A stretch of 64,000 bases of DNA from Streptantibioticus_A sp037034305 (GCA_037034305.1 JBAGJY010000019.1:62001-126000); one strand, 5' to 3'. Positions 8,951-17,606 are shown, counted from the stretch's first letter. Translations and numbers: made by a program. Notes: a model not told the origin generated them from the sequence alone.

Positions 8951-8982
8951 ATAGTCGAATGCCTAATTAGGCAAACAACTAT
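8951..8982. promoter_or_regulatory. Dyad operator between MFS and ArsR genes
   Basis: A 32-bp inverted repeat with 13 of 16 half-site positions matching. Its core TGCCTAATTAGGCA (8960-8973) is a perfect palindrome and its outer arms are ATAGT and ACTAT. It is AT-rich in a very GC-rich background. It overlaps a possible exporter promoter on the minus strand (TTTGCC, 16 bp, TATGTA) and abuts a TATATA box at 8980-8985 facing the regulator. Binding by the adjacent ArsR-type protein is inferred. Confidence 0.65.
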
Positions 8983-8991
8983 ATAGGCGGT

Positions 8992-9010
8992 GTTTGATAC
9001 GCTGTCAAAC
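8992..9010. promoter_or_regulatory. Second inverted repeat at the ArsR-type gene start
   Basis: GTTTGATACGCTGTCAAAC: perfect 6-bp arms around 7 bp, ending directly before the GTG at 9011. It may be a second site for the regulator. It lies where a ribosome site would be expected, and none is seen, so the mRNA may be leaderless or translation may start at the upstream GTG (8990). Confidence 0.5.
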
Positions 9011-9316
9011 GTGACACGGACTGCGGATGACTTGGCGGAAGTGGCGATGCTGCGGGCGCTCGGGCACCCCGTGCGGCTGGGCATCATGCGTGCGCTGGCC
9101 GCCGAACCGGAGACCTGCGCCTGCGACTTCACCGACCTGTTCAACGTGACCCAACCGACCATCAGCCAGCATCTGAAGGTGCTGCGCGAGGCCGGACTGG
9201 TCACCACCCGCCGCCGAGGCGTACAGATCTGCTACTCGGTACGGCCGCAGGGACTGGCCGCGCTCCAGGAGCTGCTGGCCGCAATGCAGCCGCCGCGGCT
9301 GGCCGAGGCCGGCTGA
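9011..9316 (+). CDS. ArsR-type winged-helix regulator of the azapteridine cluster
   Basis: About 101 residues. The winged helix reads LRALGHPVRLGIMRAL, then NVTQPTISQHLKVLREAGLVTTRRRG, the classic ArsR/SmtB recognition region. Two cysteines (ETCACDF) lie just before it, which could sense metal, thiol or redox state. It is the only plus-strand gene in the cluster, divergent from the exporter, and ends 22 bp from the convergent methyltransferase. GTG 9011 is preferred because homologous ArsR proteins begin shortly before the helix bundle. GTG 8990 would add seven residues. Control of exporter and self is inferred from the operators between them. Confidence 0.8.
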   Translation: MTRTADDLAEVAMLRALGHPVRLGIMRALAAEPETCACDFTDLFNVTQPTISQHLKVLREAGLVTTRRRGVQICYSVRPQGLAALQELLAAMQPPRLAEAG

Positions 9317-9338
9317 ACCACCGCCCGGCACGGCCGGT

Positions 9339-10079
9339 TCAGCGCCGGGCGGCGAACATGACGATGGGCGGGTTGTCCAGGAACCCCGTCCAGAAGTCCG
9401 CGCCGAAGCGCCGCACGCTGACGGCCGGAACGCGGAGGGGCACCCACCGCAGTTCACGAAAACCCGCCGCCGCGAACGCGGCCGTGTAGATCTCCGGCCG
9501 GATGAGGCAGGTCTCGAAGGTGATCGGCGGCTCCAGGGCCGCGGTCACCCGGATCCGGGTGCCGAAGTCGGTGGTCTCCAGCGGGGTGAACGCGAATCCG
9601 TACTGGTCCGGCGGCGGCCCCGCGAAGGAGAACAGCGGGTTCTGGGTCACCCCGACGAACCGCCCGGTGGCGGGCAGGTGCGCGTGGGCGGCCCGGCACA
9701 TGGCGGTCAACGTGCCCTCGTCGCGGGCGTAGTTCAGCAGGTAGGCGGCGCTGACCACGTCGAACCGGCCCAGGTCCGGCAGGTCCGCCGCGTCCGCGAC
9801 CCGGTACTCCACGCCCATCGGCGAGCTGCGCTCGACCCGCCGCCCGGCGGCCACCATCTCGGCCGAGATGTCCACCCCGAGCACCCGCCGGGCGCCCAAC
9901 TGCCTGGCCTGCCGGGTGTAGAAGCCGTCCCCGCACGCCAGGTCCAGTACGCTCAAACCCCTCAGGTCACCGAGGAGTTCGCGGAAGGACGCGCGTTCCG
10001 GATGGACCGTGGGCAAGGCCCGCGCGCCCTCCCAGCGGGCGCCGATCGCGTCGTACTGCTCGGTGTGCTGTTCGGTCAT
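9339..10079 (-). CDS. SAM-dependent methyltransferase (azapteridine cluster, MT2)
   Basis: A 246-residue class I methyltransferase closely related to MT1. Motif I is VLDLACGDGFYTRQ and the strand-2 end is GVDIS. The shared N-terminal signature EQYDAIG and a C-terminal FWxxFxDNPP-type stretch place it with ToxA-like enzymes. The ATG overlaps the stop of the hydroxylase large-subunit gene (ATGA). It is the last gene of the second operon and probably N-methylates the ring. With three such enzymes present, each may serve a different nitrogen. Confidence 0.83.
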   Translation of the reverse strand: MTEQHTEQYDAIGARWEGARALPTVHPERASFRELLGDLRGLSVLDLACGDGFYTRQARQLGARRVLGVDISAEMVAAGRRVERSSPMGVEYRVADAADLPDLGRFDVVSAAYLLNYARDEGTLTAMCRAAHAHLPATGRFVGVTQNPLFSFAGPPPDQYGFAFTPLETTDFGTRIRVTAALEPPITFETCLIRPEIYTAAFAAAGFRELRWVPLRVPAVSVRRFGADFWTGFLDNPPIVMFAARR

Positions 10080-12412
10080 CTGAGGATCCCTTCGGTGAAC
10101 CGCCCACGCTCCTCGGCCGGTTGCGGACGGTGTGGCTCCACGAGCCCGACCACGTCCTGCGGCCGGATCGGGATACGGGACAGGTCGCGGCCGGTGGCGT
10201 CGCGGACCGCGGCCACGAGCGCGGGCGGGCTGGAGATGCTCGGTGGCTCGCCCACCCCGCGCAGCCCGTACGGGGCGTGCGGATCGGCCAGTTCCAGCAC
10301 CTCCACCCGCATCGGCGGGACATCGAGCACGGTGGGGATCAAATAGTCGGTGAATGACGGATTCTGTACCCGGCCCTCCTCGACCTGTATCTCCTCCATC
10401 AGCGCCAGCCCCAGGCCCTGGACCGTGCCGCCGTGGATCTGGCCGAGCAGCGCCAAGGGGTTCATCGCCTTGCCGACGTCCTGCGCGGTGGCCAGTTCCA
10501 CGACCCGCACCAGACCCAACTCCACATCGACGTCCACCACCGCCCGATGCGCGGCGAAGGCGAACTGGAAGACGGAGTCGCCCTGGCCGGTCAGCGGATC
10601 CAGTGGACGGGTGGGGCGGTGGTGCCAAACCAGCGTCTCCTCCAAAGCCTCGTCACCCAGCGCCTCGGCGAGCCCCATCAGCACCCGGCCCGCCGCGTCC
10701 ACCACGGCCCCGTCAGCCAGCCCCGCGGCGGCGCCCGGCCGCCCGAGCCGCCGGTCGGCCAGTGCCAGTACCCGCGCCCGTACCGCCTCGGCGGCGGCCT
10801 TGACGGCACCGCCGGTGACATAGGTCTGGCGGGAGGACGACGACGGCCCGGCCGAGCCGAAGCCGCTGTCGGCCTGCTCCACCGCCACCTGCTCGACGCC
10901 CAGTTCGGACCGCGCGATCTGCCCCTGCACGGTGACCAGCCCCTGGCCCACCTCGGCGGCGGCCGTCGTCACCACCGCCCGCGCGGTGCCGTCCACCGCC
11001 GCGAGCCGGACCCGGGCGGTGGAGTAGTCGTCGAAGCCCTCCACGAAGCCGACGTTCTTGATCCCGACCGCGTAGCCCACACCGCGCACGATGCCCTCGC
11101 CCCGGCTGGTCGTACCGGCCAGCCCGTCCGGGCGGCCGCACGGGCCGGGCAGCGGCAGGTCCCGCACCCGGCGCAGCAGTTCGGCGACCGGCGCGGGGTG
11201 GTCGAGCACCTGGCCGTTGGCCACCGCGGAGCCCTGCCGCACGGCGTTGCGCATCCGCAACTCCACCGGGTGCAGGCCGAGTTCGGCGGCGAGCCGGTCC
11301 ATCTGCGACTCGTAGCCGAAACAGGTCTGCACCCCCCCGAAGCCGCGCATCGCCCCGCACGGCGGGTTGTTGGTGTACGCCACCCGCACGTCCACCTCGA
11401 CGTCCGGCACCTCGTACGGCCCGACCGCGCAGGTGGCGACGGTTCCCGCCACCGCCGGCGAACTGGAGGCGTACGCCCCGCCGTCCAGGACGATGTCGGC
11501 CCTGACGTAGACCAGCCGCCCGTCGCGGGTCGCACCGTGTTCATAGGCCAGCCGGGCCGGGTGCCGGTGCACGTGACCGACGAAGGACTCCTGACGGGAG
11601 TAGCACATCTTCACCGGGCGCCCGGTGCGCAGCGCCAGCAGACAGGCGTGCACATGCATCGACAGGTCCTCGCGGGCGCCGAACGCCCCGCCGACCCCGG
11701 CCAGTCGCAGCCGTACCCGGTCGGGCGGCAGGTCCAGCGCGGCCACCACCTGCTGGTGGTCCACGTGCAGCCACTGGGTCGCGACCCGCAGGTCCACTCC
11801 GCCGTCGGCGGTGGGCACCGCAAGCCCCGACTCCGGCCCGAGGAACGCCTGGTCCTGCATGCCGACCTCGTAGACGCCGCGGACCACCACATCGGCGGTG
11901 AGCGCGGCGCCGCGCCGGGCGGCCCCCCGGCGCACCGGTACATGCCGGACCAGGTTGCCGCCGGGGTGGACCGGCTCGGTCCCCGGTTCCAGTGCGCGGC
12001 GGGCGTCGGTCACCGGAGCCAGTGGCTGGTACGCCACATCGATCAGCGCCGCCGCGCGGCGTGCGGTGTCCGGATCGTCCGCGGCCACCACGGCGACCGG
12101 TTCGCCCTGGTAGCGGACGGTGTCCTCGGCCAGTACCGGCTGGTCGGCGATCATCGAGCCGTGCAGATTGCGGCCGGGCACGTCGCGGTGGGTGAGTACC
12201 GCCCGGACACCTGGCAGGGCCAGCGCCCTGGCGGTGTCGACGCCGAGGATCCGGGCGTGGGCGTGGGGGCTGCGCAAGGTGGTGCCCCACAGCATGTCGG
12301 GCGCCCACAGGTCCGAGGAGTACGCGAAGGCGCCCCGCACCTTCAACGGGCCGTCCGGCCGTGGCGCGCTGTCACCCACCCGGCCCGCGGCGTGCGGGGA
12401 CGAGGTGGTCAC
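10076..12412 (-). CDS. Molybdenum hydroxylase large (MoCo) subunit, xanthine dehydrogenase family
   Basis: A 778-residue catalytic subunit of the xanthine dehydrogenase/CO dehydrogenase family. It starts with the a/b-hammerhead domain (PLKVRGAFAYSSDL). Molybdopterin-binding motifs include GGAFGAREDL and MRGFGGVQTCFGYE. The catalytic glutamate lies in GLRGVGEPP near the C-terminus. Such enzymes insert oxygen from water into a ring carbon next to nitrogen. With a pteridine-like pathway around it, hydroxylation of the azapteridine to an oxo form is the natural guess. The GTG start overlaps the stop of the 2Fe-2S subunit gene (GTGA, with GGAGG upstream). Confidence 0.88.
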   Translation of the reverse strand: MTTSSPHAAGRVGDSAPRPDGPLKVRGAFAYSSDLWAPDMLWGTTLRSPHAHARILGVDTARALALPGVRAVLTHRDVPGRNLHGSMIADQPVLAEDTVRYQGEPVAVVAADDPDTARRAAALIDVAYQPLAPVTDARRALEPGTEPVHPGGNLVRHVPVRRGAARRGAALTADVVVRGVYEVGMQDQAFLGPESGLAVPTADGGVDLRVATQWLHVDHQQVVAALDLPPDRVRLRLAGVGGAFGAREDLSMHVHACLLALRTGRPVKMCYSRQESFVGHVHRHPARLAYEHGATRDGRLVYVRADIVLDGGAYASSSPAVAGTVATCAVGPYEVPDVEVDVRVAYTNNPPCGAMRGFGGVQTCFGYESQMDRLAAELGLHPVELRMRNAVRQGSAVANGQVLDHPAPVAELLRRVRDLPLPGPCGRPDGLAGTTSRGEGIVRGVGYAVGIKNVGFVEGFDDYSTARVRLAAVDGTARAVVTTAAAEVGQGLVTVQGQIARSELGVEQVAVEQADSGFGSAGPSSSSRQTYVTGGAVKAAAEAVRARVLALADRRLGRPGAAAGLADGAVVDAAGRVLMGLAEALGDEALEETLVWHHRPTRPLDPLTGQGDSVFQFAFAAHRAVVDVDVELGLVRVVELATAQDVGKAMNPLALLGQIHGGTVQGLGLALMEEIQVEEGRVQNPSFTDYLIPTVLDVPPMRVEVLELADPHAPYGLRGVGEPPSISSPPALVAAVRDATGRDLSRIPIRPQDVVGLVEPHRPQPAEERGRFTEGILR

Positions 12413-12915
12413 CGGCGGGCCTCCGATCGCCCAACGGGACCCACCTCGGGCGGAGTTGACAAGCACGCGGCCAACCGGACCGCGTCCAGGATGTGCCGGT
12501 ATCCGGTGCAGCGGCACAGGTTCCCGGACAGCGCGTCCCTGATCTGCGCCGCGTCCGGGGCGGGGCTGCGTGCCAGCAGGTCGACGGTGGCCATCACCAT
12601 GCCCGGGGTGCAAAAGCCGCACTGCACCGCACCGGCCGCCAGGAACGCGCGCTGCACCGGATGCTGTTCGCCCGCCACGGCCAGGCCCTCCACGGTGACG
12701 ACGGTGCGCTGGTGGGCCTGTACGGCGGGCACCAGACAGGCGCACACCAACTCCCCGTCGAGCAGCACCGAGCACGATCCGCACCGGCCCTGCTCGCAGG
12801 CGTTCTTCGTACCGGGCAGCCGCATCCGCTCCCGCAGTACGTACAGCAGGCTCTGCGCCCCGTCCGTGTCCGCCACCTCGTGCGGCTCGCCGTTCACCGT
12901 GATCGCCAGGCGCAC
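12409..12915 (-). CDS. Molybdenum hydroxylase 2Fe-2S subunit
   Basis: A 168-residue CoxS/XdhC-type small subunit. Four cysteines of the plant-type cluster lie in CEQGRCGSC...CAC (about residues 41-62), and the second cluster in CGFCTPGM and CRCTGY. It passes electrons from the molybdenum centre to FAD. The GTG start has GGGGGAGG upstream and lies 22 nt inside the end of the FAD-subunit gene, so the three subunits are tightly coupled. Confidence 0.9.
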   Translation of the reverse strand: MRLAITVNGEPHEVADTDGAQSLLYVLRERMRLPGTKNACEQGRCGSCSVLLDGELVCACLVPAVQAHQRTVVTVEGLAVAGEQHPVQRAFLAAGAVQCGFCTPGMVMATVDLLARSPAPDAAQIRDALSGNLCRCTGYRHILDAVRLAACLSTPPEVGPVGRSEARR

Positions 12916-13787
12916 GCCGCCTCCCCCTTCCGGTAGTCCTCCCACGCCCAGCCCAGCGCCCTGGTGGCCAGCACGGCGATGGCGTGCCTGCGGTAGCCGG
13001 ACGTGCCCCGGACGTCATCGGCGGGTACCGCGGCCATCGCCACCAGGTCGCCGAAGCGCCGCAGCGTGCTGTCGGGAACGCGGCCCCGCGAGTGCCACAG
13101 CCCGTACTCGGCCAGTTCGGCGGCGATGAACCGCTCGGCGCCCAGGGCCGGCCGCACAGTCGGGGCGACCGCGCCCAGGCCGGTGCCCACCCGGCCCCGC
13201 GAGGGCCACAGCGCCACCGCGAAGGAACAGGTGGACACCACCAGTGCGCCGCGCCGCCCCACCTTGGCGTAGTGCTGCGGCCCCTCCGCCTCGGGCACCA
13301 GGACCGCCGAGATCAACTCGTCGGCCTCCCGTACGGTGCGGCCCGGGCCGGTACAGAACTCGCGCACCGGCACCTCACGCACACCGCGCACCGAGGCCAG
13401 CTCCACCCGCGCGTCACACGCCATCAAAGCGGTGGGCGCGTCACCGGTCGGCGAGGCGGTGCCCAGGCTGCCGCACACCGTGCCGCGGTTGCGGATCTGC
13501 CGGGAGCCCACCGTCGCGCCCGCCGCCGCCAGTCCCGGCAGCACGCCGCCCAACTCCTCGATGACCGTGGTGTACGACACCATGGCGGACAGCCGGATCC
13601 AGCCGCCGGTCCGCCGCCAGCCGGTCAGCTGGGCCACCCGGCCCAGGTCCAGGGCGGCAACCGGGCGGCCGCCGGTGGTGTTCCACGGCACCATCACATC
13701 GGTGGCGCCCGCCACCGGGACGATTCCTGGGCGCTCGGCCAGCGCGGTCAGCGCGTCGTCCCAGCGGCACGGCTGTAGGAAGTCCAT
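12894..13787 (-). CDS. Molybdenum hydroxylase FAD-binding subunit
   Basis: A 297-residue CoxM/XdhB-type subunit. The FAD-binding stretches are PVAGATDVMV (usual AGGTDL) and QIRNRGTVCGSLGTASPTGD. It completes the L-M-S set in the order FAD, FeS, MoCo. The ATG at 13787 has GGAGG 10 nt upstream and follows MT3 after 26 bp, so it is probably in the same transcript. Confidence 0.88.
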   Translation of the reverse strand: MDFLQPCRWDDALTALAERPGIVPVAGATDVMVPWNTTGGRPVAALDLGRVAQLTGWRRTGGWIRLSAMVSYTTVIEELGGVLPGLAAAGATVGSRQIRNRGTVCGSLGTASPTGDAPTALMACDARVELASVRGVREVPVREFCTGPGRTVREADELISAVLVPEAEGPQHYAKVGRRGALVVSTCSFAVALWPSRGRVGTGLGAVAPTVRPALGAERFIAAELAEYGLWHSRGRVPDSTLRRFGDLVAMAAVPADDVRGTSGYRRHAIAVLATRALGWAWEDYRKGEAACAWRSR

Positions 13788-13813
13788 CAGGTCCTGGTCC
13801 TCCGGGTCGGGTG

Positions 13814-14575
13814 TCAGTTGGCTGCGCTCTCCTTGCGGCACCGGAACACCGCCCAGGGCGGGTTGGCGGTGTACGCGTCCCAGAACCGCGGGCCGAACTC
13901 CAGCTGTCCGTCGACGGACAGTTCGGTCGGACACCACACGCGGTCGACGAACCCCGCGGCGGCGAAGGCCTCCTGGTACACGTCGCACCGCGGCAGGAAG
14001 GCGGTGAAGCTCACCGGCGGCCGGGTGCCCGCGCTGACCCGGATACGGCTGCCGTGCGGCAACCGCCCCTCGGATGCGAACCGGAAGCCGTACTCGGGCG
14101 GCAGCGGCCGGGTGAGGTCGAAGTCAGGTCGGGCGACGAACGCGCGCAACTCGCCGCCGGGCCGCAGGTTGCGCGCGCAGGCCCGCGCCATCCGGGCCAA
14201 CGCCGCCGCCGAATCGGCGTAGTTGAACAGGTAGACGGCGAGCACCACGTCGAACGTGCCCAGCACCGGCAGTTCGGCCGCGTCGCCGACCCGGTACTCC
14301 ACCCCCAGCGCGGTGCGCACCTCGGCCCTGCGGGCCACCTCGACCATCTCGGCGGAGATGTCGACCCCCACCACCCGCCGCGCGCCCAGCCGCCGGGCAT
14401 GGCGGCTGTAGACCCCCGTGCCGCAGGCCAGGTCGAGCACGCTGCCGTCCCGGACGCCGTCCAGCAGACCGAGCACGGTGGGCCGCTCGACGAACCGGGT
14501 CAGCGGGAGCGCCTTGGACAACTCGTAGTCCTCGCCGATCCGGTCGTACTGCAGGTCGTCGTGGGCGTCGGCCAT
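13814..14575 (-). CDS. SAM-dependent methyltransferase (azapteridine cluster, MT3)
   Basis: A 253-residue class I methyltransferase and third family member. Motif I is VLDLACGTGVYSRH, followed by GVDIS. The N-terminal QYDRIGEDYE matches MT1. It differs most near the C-terminus (VWCPTEL), suggesting another site specificity. It opens the second operon (MT3, FAD, FeS and MoCo subunits, MT2). An AAGGAGA site precedes the ATG. Confidence 0.83.
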   Translation of the reverse strand: MADAHDDLQYDRIGEDYELSKALPLTRFVERPTVLGLLDGVRDGSVLDLACGTGVYSRHARRLGARRVVGVDISAEMVEVARRAEVRTALGVEYRVGDAAELPVLGTFDVVLAVYLFNYADSAAALARMARACARNLRPGGELRAFVARPDFDLTRPLPPEYGFRFASEGRLPHGSRIRVSAGTRPPVSFTAFLPRCDVYQEAFAAAGFVDRVWCPTELSVDGQLEFGPRFWDAYTANPPWAVFRCRKESAAN

Positions 14576-14682
14576 GGGGGGCGTTCTCCTTCGTCCGGGC
14601 CGCGGCGGGTCGGCCGCGCCTGGCCCCCACGATCCCGGTGACGCCGCACCAGGCGGATCACGGAACGATCCGTAACACCGGC

Positions 14683-14698
14683 CGAACCATTTCGAACC
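14683..14698. promoter_or_regulatory. Direct repeats upstream of the MT3-hydroxylase operon
   Basis: CGAACC occurs twice 10 bp apart (14683 and 14693), one helical turn, about 110-120 bp before the MT3 start in a 143-bp stretch with no gene. An activator site is possible. No clear -35/-10 pair was recognised. Confidence 0.3.
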
Positions 14699-14718
14699 CG
14701 GTACCGAGACAACACGAA

Positions 14719-14759
14719 GCGGCCCTTCCGCCTGCCGCCGGGCAGAAAGGAAGGGCCGC
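14719..14759 (-). terminator. Terminator hairpin after SAV2177-like methyltransferase
   Basis: Perfect 11-bp arms (14719-14729 and 14749-14759) enclose a further CTGCC/GGCAG stem. It begins about 19 nt past the stop at 14779 and insulates the azapteridine operon from the upstream gene. Confidence 0.65.
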
Positions 14760-14778
14760 CGTCAGTGCCGCGCAGCCG

Positions 14779-15600
14779 TTACCGCTTGACCGCCAGTCCC
14801 GCCACGATGAGCTGTTCCCACACGGTCAGTTCCCGGTCCGCGTCCCCGACGTGCGACACGCCGTCCGCCGTGTCCGGCCGCCAGTGGGCCGCCGGGACGA
14901 TGCCGGGCGGCAGGATCTCCATGCCGCAGAACAGCTCGCGGATCTCCTCGTCGGTGCGCCACCGGCCGCGCCCGAACGTCGCCTGGAGGACGCGTTCGGC
15001 CTCCGTGGTCTGCGCGTTGTGGCCGGTGCGGAAGTGGCTGATGAAGAAGCAACTGCCGGGCGGTACCTGGTCGTGCCAGTAGCGCACCACCGCGCTCGGG
15101 TCCTCGTCGTCGTTGATGTGGTGCAGGATGGCGCTGAGGACCACCGCCACCGGTTGGTCGAAGTCGATGAGCGCGACCGTGTCCGGGTGCTCGCGGATCG
15201 CCTGCGCGTCCCGTACGTCGGCCCGGATCACCCGGGTTCCGGCGTTCTCCTCCAGCAGCGCCCGGCCGTGGGCCAGCACGATGGGGTCGTTGTCCACGTA
15301 GACCACCCGGGCGTCCGGCGCGTACCGGCCGGCCACCTGGTGCACGTTGTCCGCGGTCGGCAGTCCGCTGCCCATGTCGATGAACTGCCGTACCCCCGAG
15401 CGCAGCGCGATGTCGCGGACCGCGCGCACCAGGACCTGGCGGTTGCTGTGCGCGATGGCGACCGAGCCGGGCAGGTCGTTGACGAACTTGTCGCCGATCT
15501 CCCGGTCCACCGCGTAGTTGTCCTTGCCACCGAGCAGGTAGTCGTAGACCCGGGCGATGCTCGGCTTCGACTGGTCCACCTCGGTAACGTCCTCGACCAT
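14779..15600 (-). CDS. SAV2177/DUF574-type SAM-dependent methyltransferase
   Basis: A 273-residue member of the Streptomyces-abundant family Methyltransf_19 (DUF574). Typical features are SIARVYDYLLGGKDNYAVDR at the start, FIDMGSGLPTADNVH as the SAM loop, and VVYVDNDPIVLAH. Substrates are not known, and many paralogues occur per genome. The ATG at 15600 is preceded by AGGGC. The terminator downstream suggests it is not part of the azapteridine operon. Confidence 0.85.
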   Translation of the reverse strand: MVEDVTEVDQSKPSIARVYDYLLGGKDNYAVDREIGDKFVNDLPGSVAIAHSNRQVLVRAVRDIALRSGVRQFIDMGSGLPTADNVHQVAGRYAPDARVVYVDNDPIVLAHGRALLEENAGTRVIRADVRDAQAIREHPDTVALIDFDQPVAVVLSAILHHINDDEDPSAVVRYWHDQVPPGSCFFISHFRTGHNAQTTEAERVLQATFGRGRWRTDEEIRELFCGMEILPPGIVPAAHWRPDTADGVSHVGDADRELTVWEQLIVAGLAVKR

Positions 15601-15716
15601 GGCAACTGCCCTATCTGCGTGGGGTGTTGTACTCGCCCCATGGTAGGAGAAGCGCACCGGTCGCACCGCCGATCCCACCAACACCATGGTCGGGGACGTC
15701 CCTTGGACACCGTCGC

Positions 15717-17399
15717 TCAGCGCAGCGGCACGGTCAGCCGCGAGGGGGCGTCCGCCGGGGAGCCGAACGAGACCCGGCTGCCCAGCGGGGTGTCGCTGCC
15801 GTACATCGGGTCCCTGGTGTCCAGCACCAGCGCCAGCCGGTGCCCGGCGGGCAGGTCGTAGGCGGTGGCGAACAGTGAGACGTCCAGCGGTACGGACCGT
15901 CCCGCGGCGCTCGACCAGCTCTGCGGGGCATGGGTGATCAACTTGCCGACGCCCAGGGCGTTCACGTCGTACAGGTAGGCGAACACGGTGCCCTTCGGTG
16001 CCGAGGAGGTCACCGTGGTGTGGAAGCCGACCGTTCCGCGGATGTGCTGGACCTCGGAGTACGGCGCGGACTGCCAGACCGCGGCGACGGCGCGGGGCAG
16101 CAGCGGGACCTCGACGGTGGGCGGGATGCCGAGGAACTGGTCCAGCCCACCGGACAGTTCGGTGATGCCGGAGTCGGCGCCGGAGTCCACGCCGCCCATG
16201 ATGGACGTGCGCCACCCGGTGTCGGCCGCGCCGCCCAGAGTTCCGGTGCCCAGCGCGTTGGCCGGGCCGAGCCGCAGTTGCTCGCTGTGGGTGCTGATCG
16301 AGCGCCAGTCGGGGTAGCTCTCCTGTCCGGCGTTCTCCCTGACCTGCAGTTGCACGCGGTGGTCGGCGGCGTCGCCGCCCAGGTTCTTCAGGTGCTGGTC
16401 GAACCAGGCCCGTCCGTCGTCCCAGGCCGGGTTCCGCAGGCCCAGCATGCCGCCGATCTCCTGGGTGGCGTGGTCGCCGGGACGCAGTTCCAGCCGCTTG
16501 GGCCCGGTGAGCCTCTGGTAGAACTCGGAAACCTGACTGGGGTTGAAGATGCTGTCGCTCCAGGCGTTCGCGATGAACACCGCGGTGTGGTGGGCGTTGA
16601 TGCGGTCCACATAGCTGCCCGGGGACCGGGTCCTGGCCCACTTGATGAGTTGCGGGATGTCGCGGTTGTCGAACATGTCGCTGACCGCCTGGTGGGTCTC
16701 GGGACTCTGGCGGCCGGTGGGGATCTGTACGGCGGTCAGGATGCCGACCGCTCCGACGTGCCGGGTCTGCCCGCTGTAGAGCGAGTTGACCAGGTCGCCC
16801 CAGGCGCTCATCGCGGCCACCGCCTTGACCCGCGGGTCGAAGGCGGCGCCCATCAGCGACATTCCGGCGCCCAGCGACAGGCCCGTCATGCCGACGCGGT
16901 GCGGATCGGCGGGGGTGTGGGCGAGCGTCCAGTCGATCACCGAGGAGATGTCGGCGACGTCCTTGGGGCCCGCGACGTCCACCTGGCCGCCGGAGAGCCA
17001 GAAGCCGCGCACGGTGTAGGTGACCACCACATAGCCGTCGGCCGCCAGTTTGCGGCTCTGCAGCAGGAACTCCAGGTCGTTCTGCCCCCAGGAGGCGGGC
17101 TCCACGACCACCGGATACCGGCCCCGCGCGTCGGCGCCGGGCGTGCCGGGGGCGGGGGTGAGCACATCGCCCTTGAGGACGACGCCGTCCTTCATGGGGA
17201 TGTCGACCAGCCGGAAGGACCCCGCGGAGGCCGCCCCGGCGGCCGCCGGGCGTGCGGCCGCCGGGGCGGCGGACGCGGGGACGGCGGCGAAGGTCCCGGT
17301 GAGGGCGTAAGCGGTTGCGGCGACGGTGGCCGTCAGCCAGCGGCGGGGGCGGCGCTGGTGCGGGTTGCGGCGTTCGCGGGTGGGGCCGGATCGCGTCAT
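15717..17399 (-). CDS. Secreted CocE/NonD-type hydrolase (S15, Xaa-Pro dipeptidyl-peptidase-like)
   Basis: A 560-residue protein with a twin-arginine-like N-terminus (RRPRRWLTATV) and a signal peptide ending near ASAAPAAA. The alpha/beta-hydrolase core has nucleophile elbow GLSLG within GMTGLSLGAGMS and ends with the jelly-roll domain typical of the S15/CocE class (VPLDVSLFATAYDLPAGH). Family members cleave X-Pro peptides or esters. The actual substrate is unknown. It is divergent from the SpoIIE-type gene across 207 bp. Confidence 0.82.
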   Translation of the reverse strand: MTRSGPTRERRNPHQRRPRRWLTATVAATAYALTGTFAAVPASAAPAAARPAAAGAASAGSFRLVDIPMKDGVVLKGDVLTPAPGTPGADARGRYPVVVEPASWGQNDLEFLLQSRKLAADGYVVVTYTVRGFWLSGGQVDVAGPKDVADISSVIDWTLAHTPADPHRVGMTGLSLGAGMSLMGAAFDPRVKAVAAMSAWGDLVNSLYSGQTRHVGAVGILTAVQIPTGRQSPETHQAVSDMFDNRDIPQLIKWARTRSPGSYVDRINAHHTAVFIANAWSDSIFNPSQVSEFYQRLTGPKRLELRPGDHATQEIGGMLGLRNPAWDDGRAWFDQHLKNLGGDAADHRVQLQVRENAGQESYPDWRSISTHSEQLRLGPANALGTGTLGGAADTGWRTSIMGGVDSGADSGITELSGGLDQFLGIPPTVEVPLLPRAVAAVWQSAPYSEVQHIRGTVGFHTTVTSSAPKGTVFAYLYDVNALGVGKLITHAPQSWSSAAGRSVPLDVSLFATAYDLPAGHRLALVLDTRDPMYGSDTPLGSRVSFGSPADAPSRLTVPLR

Positions 17400-17606
17400 C
17401 GGTGTCCCATCAGGCTCAGACCGTGGTGCCCCTGCGGCACGCGTACGGTGCGGGTTCAGGGAGCCTAGGGGGGCGCGAGTGGCGGCGGTGAGAGTGTGAT
17501 CAGCCAAATCTACTGACCGGTAACGGGGTTGTGGCAAGGGGCGGCGGCCACCCCCTGGTGGCGCCCAGCGCTCGCCTCTGCGGGACGGGCAGTGTAAACA
17601 GGGGCT

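Noticed and set aside
10433..13129. Long plus-strand open frame opposite the hydroxylase genes
   Set aside because: It is Arg/Gly/His-rich, without domains or ribosome site, and mirrors three clear minus-strand genes; a GC-rich antisense artefact. The same holds for 33998-37135 and 51904-54819.
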